A DNA stretch of 19,373 nt. Origin: Chitinispirillaceae bacterium (GTDB taxonomy: Bacteria > Fibrobacterota > Chitinivibrionia > Chitinivibrionales > Chitinispirillaceae). The stretch is taken from positions 1-19,373 of the forward strand of contig JAFGOU010000106.1 of the NCBI GenBank assembly GCA_016926315.1, in the 5' to 3' direction. A program made the position numbers and the translations under genes. Positions 8,415 through 15,065 of this stretch are shown one piece after another. The notes beneath the pieces are model-generated. The model was not told where the DNA came from and did not search any database. It saw nothing but the letters and a program-made list of their open reading frames with translations. How positions within the stretch are numbered: position 1 is the first letter of the stretch; every line of letters begins with the position of its first letter.

Positions 8415-9578
8415 TCAGATCTTTTCCGGCCCGCCAAAATGCTCTTTCAATTCCATCGTATAAATTTCGGTGATGGAAACAAAAAACGCCATTATCACCG
8501 GCCCGGTAATCACTCCCATCGGCCCGAACATGGCCAATCCGCCGATGGTGGAAAAAAATATCAGCAGATCGTGCAAGCGCGCATTCTGGCCGACCAGCCG
8601 CGGCCGCAGGATGTTGTCGACCATGGACACCACGCCGAAACTCAACGCGAGAATCACGATCCCCTGCCACACATGCCCTGTTGCCATCTGGATGATCGCG
8701 GCCGGGATGAGTATCACCCATGCGCCAATCATGGGTATGAGGGCGAGGACAATCATCACCACGCCCCACAGCAGCCAGGTTTTCACCCCGAAAACCAGAA
8801 GGATGATCCCGCCGAGAGAACCCTGGATAACAGCGATCACCAGTGTCCCCTTTACCGTGGCGCGCGACACCAGGAGAAAACGCGTGATGATCATATCCTG
8901 ATATGCCGTATGCAGCGGAAGAAGCTGGCGGAATTTCTTTACGATCCGCTCGCCGTCCATAAAGAGGTAGAACATGATAAACAGGGTTACGAACAGGCCA
9001 ATGATAATTTCAAGAGCGCCCAGGGACGTTTTGTTTACCATGTTTGCTATGATTCCGCCTGCGGTTTTGAGCATATCGAGCGCGGTGTTCTGCCAGTTGA
9101 TGTGGTGCTGGGTGAGCCAGGCAAGCAGATGGTTCCCTTCAAAACGCGCAAGAAAGCCGGCATTTCCTCCCTGTACAAATGCCTGCGCTGTGGACTCAAT
9201 CGACTGGTAAAGGGCGAGCAACTGGTGGGTGACCAGGTATCCAAGAAAGTAAGCCGGTATCACAAACCCGAGGACGAGAATCACACAGCACGACAAGGCG
9301 CCAATTCCGCGATTTCCCCGGAAGAATTTCAGAAGGACGATGTAAAAGGGGAAAAACAGCGAGGCAAAGGCGCACGCCAGCAGCAGGGGAGTAAAAAATA
9401 TCTTGAGCATGGGAACGAGCACGAACAGGACTGTTACCACCAGGATAAGCAGGACGGCACGGTTCACCACGCTGCGTTTCTGCTTGGTGATTGCTTTCGA
9501 TCTGGAAGGCGATCGCGCTTGATCGATGGACTGGTCGGGATTCGGAACGCGGTTATCTGATGATGGTTCAGAAGTCAT
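8415..9578 (-). CDS. AI-2E/PerM-family (UPF0118) membrane transporter
   Basis: This is a 387-residue polytopic inner-membrane protein with a hydrophilic N-terminal ~36 residues, then about eight membrane segments. The family layout is clear: paired helices at about 38-70, another near 92-120, a long soluble stretch around 120-190, and a conserved C-terminal helical block. That block carries LALIPMIGAWVILIPAAI, the VDNILRPRLVG signature, and FFSTIGGLAMFGPMGVITGPV. Members have been linked to autoinducer-2 export, Na+/H+ antiport or other solute efflux, so the substrate is open. AAGGA sits about 8 bases before the ATG on the minus strand. Upstream, on the same strand, a sigma-54-type promoter (9699-9714) would give a ~110-base leader. 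The mla operon is divergent, and tamA is convergent with 15 bases between the stops. Confidence 0.92.
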   Translation of the reverse strand: MTSEPSSDNRVPNPDQSIDQARSPSRSKAITKQKRSVVNRAVLLILVVTVLFVLVPMLKIFFTPLLLACAFASLFFPFYIVLLKFFRGNRGIGALSCCVILVLGFVIPAYFLGYLVTHQLLALYQSIESTAQAFVQGGNAGFLARFEGNHLLAWLTQHHINWQNTALDMLKTAGGIIANMVNKTSLGALEIIIGLFVTLFIMFYLFMDGERIVKKFRQLLPLHTAYQDMIITRFLLVSRATVKGTLVIAVIQGSLGGIILLVFGVKTWLLWGVVMIVLALIPMIGAWVILIPAAIIQMATGHVWQGIVILALSFGVVSMVDNILRPRLVGQNARLHDLLIFFSTIGGLAMFGPMGVITGPVIMAFFVSITEIYTMELKEHFGGPEKI

Positions 9579-9658
9579 AAAGACAGTCCTTGAAAAAATG
9601 ACAGGTGTTTGCTTTTCGCTTGGGCCGGCTGGACGAAAAAAGGTAGATGCGGCGAGGT

Positions 9659-9680
9659 ACCTCCTCCGTTCCGGGGAGGT
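9659..9680 (-). promoter_or_regulatory. hairpin in the leader of the AI-2E-family gene
   Basis: ACCTCCTCCG (9659-9668) and CGGGGAGGT (9672-9680) pair over nine base pairs with one bulged T and a three-base loop. The element overlaps the palindrome GAGGTACCTC (9654-9663), so alternative foldings are possible. It lies about 10-30 bases after the predicted minus-strand start point and about 80 bases before the ATG. It is not followed by a T-run on either strand and does not match a riboswitch class I know. It may instead be binding sites for an activator, since AGGT/ACCT dyads repeat here. Confidence 0.4.
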
Positions 9681-9698
9681 TGCCCTGACCTAACAGAA

Positions 9699-9714
9699 AG
9701 CAAACCATATGCCA
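9699..9714 (-). promoter_or_regulatory. sigma-54 (RpoN) -24/-12 promoter for the AI-2E-family gene
   Basis: On the minus strand the site reads TGGCATATGGTTTGCT. It matches the consensus TGGCAYR-N4-TTGCW with the invariant GG and GC exactly 10 bases apart. Transcription would begin near 9689 and give a ~110-base leader before the ATG at 9578. Sigma-54 promoters are rare by chance at this quality, and this one is correctly oriented in an intergenic region. Confidence 0.72.
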
Positions 9715-9752
9715 GAAACCCTGATTGCACCAACTGACGCAACTTTGGGGAT

Positions 9753-9768
9753 TGGCATGATGATTGCT
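9753..9768 (+). promoter_or_regulatory. sigma-54 (RpoN) -24/-12 promoter for the mla operon
   Basis: The site reads TGGCATGATGATTGCT, a full match to TGGCAYR-N4-TTGCW with GG-N10-GC spacing. The start point would be near 9779, leaving a ~150-base leader before mlaE at 9929. It lies back to back with the minus-strand sigma-54 site at 9699-9714. An activator bound 80-150 bases upstream would sit over 9620-9690, where the AGGT/ACCT dyads and hairpin are found. Confidence 0.72.
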
Positions 9769-9928
9769 CTCTTATATGAATGGCAGGTATCGTCTATATG
9801 AAAGTCAAATTGTAACAGGGTGAAATCAAAGGTGTTATCATGAAAAATGCACCCCTTTTATCAATGTAATTCTCAGCATTTAGGATGCAACGAAGCAAGC
9901 CATTAATCACAGCGGAAAAACTGAAAAA

Positions 9929-10678
9929 GTGAACACTTTTTTAACCGAAGTAGCCGATGTTTTTTTATTCATATCGCGCACGATAAAAGAAACATTTTCC
10001 CGCGATTTTGAATTCAGGGAATTCCTGCGCCAGTGTTTTCAAATCGGCTATAAATCTTTACCCCTTATTTCAGTGACCGGGATCATCATGGGTCTGGTGC
10101 TTACCATTCAATCGCGCCCGGTTCTGGTGGATTTCGGAGCAGTGACCATGCTTCCCGGAATGGTGGCCATATCGCTTATCAGAGAAATGGGGCCGGTTAT
10201 TACGGCATTGATATGCGCAGGAAAGATAGGTTCGGGCATGGGGGCAGAATTAGGTTCAATGAAAGTGACCGAGCAGATCGATGCCATGGAAGTGTCCTCC
10301 ACCAATCCCATAAGATTTTTAGTCGTCACAAGAGTGCTGGCAGCAACGCTTATGATACCGTTATTGATTTTATATGCCGATGCGCTCGGCATCGTAGGAA
10401 GCTGGGCTGGCGCAAATATCAAGGGCGATGTAACGTTTGTTCTGTTTTTCTCGCAGGCATTCAGCCATGTTCAGTTCATTGATTTTTTACCCGCTGTTGT
10501 TAAATCGTTCTTTTTCGGCGGGGTGATCGGTTTAGTCGGATGTTATAAAGGATATACGGCAGGGCGCGGAACAGAGAGCGTAGGCGTTGCCGCAAATTCT
10601 GCTGTGGTGACAGCGTCGCTTCTGGTGATAATTGTAGATATGATAGCTGTTCAAATTACCGATATGCTGCAATCATGA
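9929..10678 (+). CDS. mlaE: MlaE-type phospholipid ABC transporter permease
   Basis: This 249-residue inner-membrane permease belongs to the MlaE/YrbE family, which moves phospholipids between inner membrane and periplasmic carriers. Family landmarks are REMGPVITALICAGKIGSGM at about 85-104, GAELGSMKVTEQIDAME at about 105-121 (the coupling helix that contacts the ATPase), and a C-terminal hydrophobic block with GCYKGYTAGRGTESVG. The GTG start at 9929 is the only sensible one; the ribosome binding site is weak. Its TGA overlaps the ATG of mlaF (ATGA), showing translational coupling. It opens a plus-strand operon that probably runs to at least 14964. Confidence 0.95.
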   Translation: MNTFLTEVADVFLFISRTIKETFSRDFEFREFLRQCFQIGYKSLPLISVTGIIMGLVLTIQSRPVLVDFGAVTMLPGMVAISLIREMGPVITALICAGKIGSGMGAELGSMKVTEQIDAMEVSSTNPIRFLVVTRVLAATLMIPLLILYADALGIVGSWAGANIKGDVTFVLFFSQAFSHVQFIDFLPAVVKSFFFGGVIGLVGCYKGYTAGRGTESVGVAANSAVVTASLLVIIVDMIAVQITDMLQS

Positions 10679-11457
10679 ACGCCGTCAAAACAGAAACCAT
10701 AAATAACGCTTCATTTACCAAGATAAGCGATGAACCGGTTATCGAAATAAATAATCTTAAGAAATCATTCGGCAGACAGGAAGTATTAAAAAACGTATCG
10801 TTACGACTTTTTAACGGCGAAAACCTGGTGGTGCTTGGAAAATCGGGCTCCGGGAAATCCGTCTTGATAAAATGTGTCGTTCGTTTATTAAATCCAGACA
10901 GCGGAACAATTCATGTGCTTGGAGAAGATGTGTGCGTATTAAATAGGGATGGATTGGGAGAGTTGAGAAAGAAAATCGGTTTTCTTTTTCAGGGTGGTGC
11001 GCTGTATGATTCCATGACGGTAAAACAAAACTTGGAATTTCCATTGCGAAGAATAAAAAAAAATCTTACTCAAAAACAGATAGACGAAAAAGTAAAAGAA
11101 GTTCTGGAACATGTCGGATTATCCGACGCGCTGGATAAAATGCCGTCGCAGCTGTCGGGAGGAATGCGCAAACGGATCAGCCTGGCGCGGACCATTGTCG
11201 TTGACCCCATGGTGCTGTTGTATGATGAGCCGACAACCGGGCTGGACCCGGCGACATCGGATGAAATCAGTTCACTCATCAATGATGTTCAAAAAAAATA
11301 CAGGACATCTTCCATCATCATCACCCATGATATTGAATGCGCCCGCGCTACCGCAGACCGCGTTGTCATGCTGCAGGACGGAGGGGTTTATCAGGAAGGA
11401 AAATTGGAAAAGTTTGAAAAGTCAGATGATGCGTTAATAAAATCGTTCTTTAAATAA
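10675..11457 (+). CDS. mlaF: MlaF-type phospholipid ABC transporter ATPase
   Basis: This is a 260-residue cytoplasmic ATPase that powers the MlaE permease. The nucleotide-binding motifs are all intact: Walker A GKSGSGKS (55-62), Q-loop FQGGALYDSMTV with Gln106, signature LSGGM (160-164), Walker B VLLYDEP (180-186) and switch His218 in THD. The GGALYDSMTV stretch and LSGGMRKR are typical of the Mla/Ttg2A branch. The first ~20 residues (to SDEPVIE) are an extra N-terminal extension. It overlaps mlaE by four bases. No STAS protein (MlaB), the usual fourth subunit of the enterobacterial complex, follows. Confidence 0.95.
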   Translation: MNAVKTETINNASFTKISDEPVIEINNLKKSFGRQEVLKNVSLRLFNGENLVVLGKSGSGKSVLIKCVVRLLNPDSGTIHVLGEDVCVLNRDGLGELRKKIGFLFQGGALYDSMTVKQNLEFPLRRIKKNLTQKQIDEKVKEVLEHVGLSDALDKMPSQLSGGMRKRISLARTIVVDPMVLLYDEPTTGLDPATSDEISSLINDVQKKYRTSSIIITHDIECARATADRVVMLQDGGVYQEGKLEKFEKSDDALIKSFFK

Positions 11458-11492
11458 CCATGTAATAAGGCTCAAAACAAGGACTGCAAAAT

Positions 11493-12278
11493 ATGGAGAT
11501 GCACACACCAAAATACAAGGTACGGTTGGGGCTGTTTATTACAGGAGGATTGGCGCTTTTTGTAATTGCAATTTTCCTGATAGGAAAGCAGAAAAATTTA
11601 TTTAATCCTGTTTTTAAACTCACGACGACTTTTTATAATGTAAGCGGATTGCAGGTCGGAAGCAATGTCCGTTTTTCAGGGATCGATGTGGGCACCGTTG
11701 ACAACATCAGGATAATCAATGATTCAACCGTGCGGGTTGATATGTTAATCAGAAAAAACGTCCAGCAATTTATTAAGGCGGATGGTGAGGCAGTCATAGG
11801 TTCCGCTGGAATTATCGGCGACCGTCTTATAATCATTACCCAAGGCAGCAGCGATGCTCCGTTGGCAGAAGACGGCCAACACATTGCGTCAAAAGAACCG
11901 GTCGAAACGGACGCTATCCTGGCAAGCCTGCAGATTACGGCAGACAATGCCGCGATTGTTTCGGATCAGCTGGCTGAAATTGTAACAAAAGTTAATAGCG
12001 GAAGGGGAACACTCGGGAGACTGCTCCGGGATTCAACTATGGCGCGGAATATTCTTCAGACCATCGTGAGTCTTAAAAAAAGCAGCAAAGGGCTGGATGA
12101 AAACATGAATGCGGCCAAGGACAATTTCTTTTTGAGGGGTTATTTTAAAAAGAAAGAAAAAGCGGCACAAAAAGTGAAGGATGAAGCTATAGAAAAAAAA
12201 GCAGAAGAAAAAAAAGTTATTCAAGAGGAAGAAAAAGCGGCCCAAAAAGTTAAGGATGAAGCAGAAGAACAAAAATAA
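11493..12278 (+). CDS. mlaD: MlaD-type MCE-domain lipid-transport protein with a charged tail
   Basis: This 261-residue protein has one N-terminal membrane helix (about 11-31) and an MCE domain at about 41-118, including YNVSGLQVGSNVRFSGIDVGTVDNI. MCE proteins form hexameric rings that carry phospholipid between the permease and the periplasm. A helical region with TADNAAIVSDQLAEIV follows, then NFFLRGYFKKKEK and a Lys/Glu-rich tail from about 219. In that tail EKAAQKVKDEA occurs twice, at 222 and 247. By the expected topology the tail is periplasmic. AAGGA lies upstream of the ATG at 11493; a second ATG two codons later is possible. The gap to mlaF is 35 bases. No separate MlaC carrier gene follows. 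Confidence 0.93.
   Translation: MEMHTPKYKVRLGLFITGGLALFVIAIFLIGKQKNLFNPVFKLTTTFYNVSGLQVGSNVRFSGIDVGTVDNIRIINDSTVRVDMLIRKNVQQFIKADGEAVIGSAGIIGDRLIIITQGSSDAPLAEDGQHIASKEPVETDAILASLQITADNAAIVSDQLAEIVTKVNSGRGTLGRLLRDSTMARNILQTIVSLKKSSKGLDENMNAAKDNFFLRGYFKKKEKAAQKVKDEAIEKKAEEKKVIQEEEKAAQKVKDEAEEQK
12156..12262 (+). repeat. 32-base direct repeat within the mlaD tail
   Basis: Copies at 12156-12187 and 12231-12262 match at 30 of 32 bases and are 75 bases (25 codons) apart, in frame. They encode the repeated EKAAQKVKDEA of the charged tail. The close DNA identity suggests recent duplication, and it may vary in copy number between strains. Confidence 0.85.
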
Positions 12279-12295
12279 ACGGTAGGGGTCAGCTC

Positions 12296-13486
12296 ATGGC
12301 ATCACCGAACGTTAGGAGACAGAAAATGGTCCGGAAAAGTACCGAAATGAAATCCCGCGAATACGCCGAGAGCATCATTAACACCATACGTGAACCATTG
12401 ATTGCTCTGAACCAGGATTTAAGGGTAGTCTCAGTCAGCCGTTCATTCTATGAAGTCTTTAAGGTAAAACCTGAAGAGACCGTGGGACAGCTTATTTATG
12501 ACCTTGGAAATAAGCAGTGGGATATCCCCAAGCTGCGGGACCTGCTGGAAACCATACTTCCCCAAAAGACGACTTTTGACAACTATGAGGTTGAACACGA
12601 TTTTGCAACCATTGGCAAACGTATAATGCTTTTAAATGCCCGGCAGATTCAAAGAGTGTTTGGAAAAGAACGGATCATCCTCCTGGCTATCGAAGACATT
12701 ACCGAGCGCAGAGAGATAGAAAACGGGCTGAAAAAAGCCCATGAAGAGTTAAACGAGTTGACCACCGAGTTAAAACGCGTTGCCCGTGCAAAATCCGAAT
12801 TTCTGGCCAACATGTCGCATGAACTCAGGACCCCGCTTAACTCCATTAACGGTTTTTCTGAGGTATTATACGACGAGACTTTCGGCCCGCTCAATGAGAA
12901 GCAGAAGAAATACGTAAGCAATGTATTAACAAGCGGGAAGCACCTTCTCTTACTGATAAATCAGATACTGGATATGGCGAAAGTTGAAGCCGGAAAGATG
13001 AAACTGTCATTATCCAGCTTGCCCACGAAAAATCTGTTAAGAGAGATCTCACAGCTGGTAGCGGATATGGTCAGTAAAAAGAAGTTCCACATGTTGCTTG
13101 AAATAGCCGAAGATCTGCCGGATATTGAGGCGGATGAGCTCAAGGTAAAAGAGATAATTTACAACCTGCTTTCAAACGCGCTTAAATTTACCCCCGAGGG
13201 TGGTAAAATCGGCATGCGCGCGAAGAAAGCCGGTTCAGAGATAGAAATAGTGGTCTGGGATACGGGGGTCGGTATCGCACCTGAAAACATGGGGAAAATA
13301 TTTGAAGGTTTTTTCCGGGTCGATACTCCCTATTCCCGGGTAACCGAGGGGACCGGCCTCGGTTTGCCGCTTTCCAGAAAACTGGTTGAGCTGCACGGCG
13401 GGATGCTTTCTGTAGAATCAGAGGGGCTGAATAAAGGCACTTCGGTCAGTTTTACTCTGCCTGTTGTGTCCAGAAAGGTGGTGTGA
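12296..13486 (+). CDS. soluble PAS-domain sensor histidine kinase
   Basis: This 396-residue kinase has no membrane segment, so it senses inside the cell. A PAS domain spans about 22-140 and ends in AIEDITERREIE. A coiled linker leads to the HisKA dimerisation domain with the phospho-acceptor in MSHELRTPLN (His175). The HATPase domain has the N-box NLLSNALKFTPEGG (Asn294), G1 DTGVGIAPE (322-330), F-box FEGFFRVD and G2 GTGLGLPLS (352-360), so it should be catalytically competent. Two in-frame starts each have a good ribosome binding site: ATG 12296 after AGGGG (12284-12288) and ATG 12326 after AGGAG (12314-12318). It begins 17 bases after mlaD, so it is very likely on the mla transcript. Its likely partners are the two response regulators that follow. 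Confidence 0.93.
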   Translation: MASPNVRRQKMVRKSTEMKSREYAESIINTIREPLIALNQDLRVVSVSRSFYEVFKVKPEETVGQLIYDLGNKQWDIPKLRDLLETILPQKTTFDNYEVEHDFATIGKRIMLLNARQIQRVFGKERIILLAIEDITERREIENGLKKAHEELNELTTELKRVARAKSEFLANMSHELRTPLNSINGFSEVLYDETFGPLNEKQKKYVSNVLTSGKHLLLLINQILDMAKVEAGKMKLSLSSLPTKNLLREISQLVADMVSKKKFHMLLEIAEDLPDIEADELKVKEIIYNLLSNALKFTPEGGKIGMRAKKAGSEIEIVVWDTGVGIAPENMGKIFEGFFRVDTPYSRVTEGTGLGLPLSRKLVELHGGMLSVESEGLNKGTSVSFTLPVVSRKVV

Positions 13487-13487
13487 G

Positions 13488-13853
13488 ATGAGGCAAAAGG
13501 CATTAGTTATCGATGATAATGGAAACAATCTGCTGCTTGAAAAAGACCTTTTAGAGATCGCCGGCTTTGAAGTGTTTGAAGCGGAAAATGCCGCTGATGG
13601 TATTGCCATTGCCAGGAAAGAAAAACCGGATATAATAATTATGGATATGCGGCTTCCGGATATGCGCGGTTCCGAAGCCGCCAGGATATTACGTCAAAAC
13701 AAAGAGACTCGCGATATTCCCATTGTTTTTGTGACTGCTTCGGTTATGGCAGAAGGCAGAGAAGAGATAAACACCATAACCAACAGCGGATTCATAGGCA
13801 AGCCGATAAATACGCGCACCTTTGCGAAAGAGGTCAGTCAATATATTAGGTGA
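13488..13853 (+). CDS. single-domain CheY-like response regulator
   Basis: This 121-residue protein is a bare receiver domain. It has the acidic pair Asp9-Asp10 (VIDD), phospho-acceptor Asp53 (MDMRLPDM), Thr83 (VTAS) and Lys105 (GKPI), so it can be phosphorylated. It has no output domain and would act as a phosphorelay intermediate (Spo0F/DivK style) or by protein contact. The frame is open upstream to 13464, but the ATG at 13488 is one base after the kinase stop, follows AAAGG, and starts a normal receiver fold. The kinase is the obvious phosphate donor. Confidence 0.93.
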   Translation: MRQKALVIDDNGNNLLLEKDLLEIAGFEVFEAENAADGIAIARKEKPDIIIMDMRLPDMRGSEAARILRQNKETRDIPIVFVTASVMAEGREEINTITNSGFIGKPINTRTFAKEVSQYIR

Positions 13854-13877
13854 CTTTTCTACTATGGTGAAAAGTCA
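13851..13877 (+). promoter_or_regulatory. hairpin between the two response regulator genes
   Basis: TGACTTTTC (13851-13859) and GAAAAGTCA (13869-13877) form a perfect nine-pair stem with a nine-base loop. The TGA stop of the receiver gene is in the left arm, and the ribosome binding site of the next gene (AAAGGAG) begins about 6 bases after the stem. No T-run follows. It could tune read-through, mRNA processing or translation of the HD-GYP gene. Confidence 0.55.
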
Positions 13878-13896
13878 AATTCAAAGGAGATAGAGG

Positions 13897-14964
13897 ATGA
13901 AAGACAAACCGGTAATTTTAGTTGTTGATGACCAGCCCCAGAATATTGAACTTCTCGAAGCACATCTTGCCCCGCAGAATTATGAAATTGTCAAGGCGGC
14001 AAGCGGTGAAGAAGCGCTGGAGAAACTTTCCGGCAATCAAATCGATCTGATTCTGCTGGACGTAATGATGCCCGGCATGGATGGTTTTGAAGTTACCCGC
14101 AGGGTCAGGCAGGATACCGCACATCGACAGCTACCGATAATCCTGGTTACCGCATTGCGGGAAACGGAAGACCGGGTAAAGGGAATTGAAGCCGGTTGTG
14201 ATGATTTTGTTTCAAAACCCTTTGATAAGACGGAACTGTTAGCCCGGGTCCGGTCCCTGCTGAAGGTCAAGGCCTACAACGACTTGACGAGTAATTACCG
14301 GAAAGAGCTGGAGTCCGAGGTGTCCCGCGGGACCGAGGAATTAAATCATGCCCTTGACAGGATCAGGGCGGCTTCGCTGGAAACGATTTACCGGCTGTCC
14401 ATGGCCTCTGAGTACAAGGACGAGGACACCGGCGCACATAACAAGCGCATGAGCCGTTATTCCGTTGCGATTGCCCGCCGCTGGGGACTGGACGAAAGTG
14501 GGGTTGAAACCATTCTTTATGCAGCGCCCATGCATGATGTGGGCAAGATAGGTATACCCGACCATATACTGATGAAACCAGGCCGGCTTGACACGGCGGA
14601 ATGGGAAATCATGAAGCAGCATACGGTCATCGGCGCAAAAATCCTCAAGGGCTCGGACGCCGAATTCATCAAAATGGGAGAGACTATAGCCCTGTATCAT
14701 CACGAAAAGTGGGATGGTAGCGGCTATCCAAATGGTCGAAAGAGTATAGAGATACCAATCGTCGGCCGTATCGCGGCAATCGCAGATGTATTCGATGCCC
14801 TGACCTCCAAACGACCCTATAAGGGACCATACTCTGTGGAAAACTCACTGGCCATTATCAGCGAAGGGAGGGGTACCCACTTTGATCCTGATGTGGTGGA
14901 CGCTTTTTTTGACATCCAGGACGAGATTCTCGCCATCAAGAAGCGTTTTGATGACAATAAGTAA
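13897..14964 (+). CDS. HD-GYP response regulator, probable c-di-GMP phosphodiesterase
   Basis: This 355-residue protein pairs an N-terminal receiver domain with a C-terminal HD-GYP domain. The receiver has Asp11-Asp12, phospho-acceptor Asp55 (LLDVMMPGMDG), Thr85 and Lys107. A coiled linker at about 128-160 leads to HD-GYP. Visible metal and active-site residues are His181 (DTGAHNKRMS), His213-Asp214 and Lys217 in MHDVGKIGIPD, His268-His269 in HHEKWDGSGYP and Asp300 in IADVFDALTSKRPYK. The domain is therefore expected to degrade cyclic di-GMP, as RpfG does, in the cytoplasm under control of phosphorylation. AAAGGAG gives a strong ribosome binding site before the ATG at 13897. It closes the mla-kinase-regulator gene run. 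Confidence 0.95.
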   Translation: MKDKPVILVVDDQPQNIELLEAHLAPQNYEIVKAASGEEALEKLSGNQIDLILLDVMMPGMDGFEVTRRVRQDTAHRQLPIILVTALRETEDRVKGIEAGCDDFVSKPFDKTELLARVRSLLKVKAYNDLTSNYRKELESEVSRGTEELNHALDRIRAASLETIYRLSMASEYKDEDTGAHNKRMSRYSVAIARRWGLDESGVETILYAAPMHDVGKIGIPDHILMKPGRLDTAEWEIMKQHTVIGAKILKGSDAEFIKMGETIALYHHEKWDGSGYPNGRKSIEIPIVGRIAAIADVFDALTSKRPYKGPYSVENSLAIISEGRGTHFDPDVVDAFFDIQDEILAIKKRFDDNK

Positions 14965-15065
14965 CTTGGCTTTTGATATTCCTGAATCGAAAACTCTGCT
15001 GCGGTATCACTGAATAGGTGTTAACGGTTGGTCCACACATCCTGACGATCAAACAAGGGAGATCG

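Larger units (their letters stand above)
9579..9928. other. 350-base divergent intergenic control region (AI-2E gene / mlaE)
   Basis: No convincing gene lies here; the longest ATG frames I read are about 15 codons. The region holds two outward-facing sigma-54-type promoters, minus strand at 9699-9714 and plus strand at 9753-9768, with 38 bases between them. A GC-rich hairpin lies at 9659-9680 in what would be the minus-strand leader, next to the palindrome GAGGTACCTC at 9654-9663. A ~150-base AT-rich leader precedes mlaE. AGGT/ACCT half-sites at 9677-9691 form a second loose dyad. Confidence 0.6.

Noticed and set aside
8439..9560. 373-codon plus-strand ORF opposite the AI-2E-family gene
   Set aside because: It is an antisense shadow: its product is rich in His, Asp, Asn and Gln with no recognisable domain, while the minus strand encodes a clear conserved membrane protein.
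9579..9760. Riboswitch (c-di-GMP, cobalamin or fluoride type) in the divergent region
   Set aside because: The hairpin and GACGCAA-like string were compared by eye with the conserved cores I remember, and none matched beyond a few bases.
9810..9838. TTGTAA-17-TGTTAT, a possible sigma-70 promoter before mlaE
   Set aside because: Each hexamer matches the consensus at only four of six positions, which is common by chance in this AT-rich leader. The sigma-54 site at 9753-9768 is a much better match.
14966..14981. TTGGCTTTTGATATTCC, resembling a sigma-54 site before the YihY gene
   Set aside because: The -24 GG is present but the invariant GC at -12 is not (TC instead), and the A after GGC is missing.
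15018..15065. Upstream GTG start for the YihY-family gene
   Set aside because: The extension has no family character, and the ATG at 15066 has a good Shine-Dalgarno (AAGGGAG).
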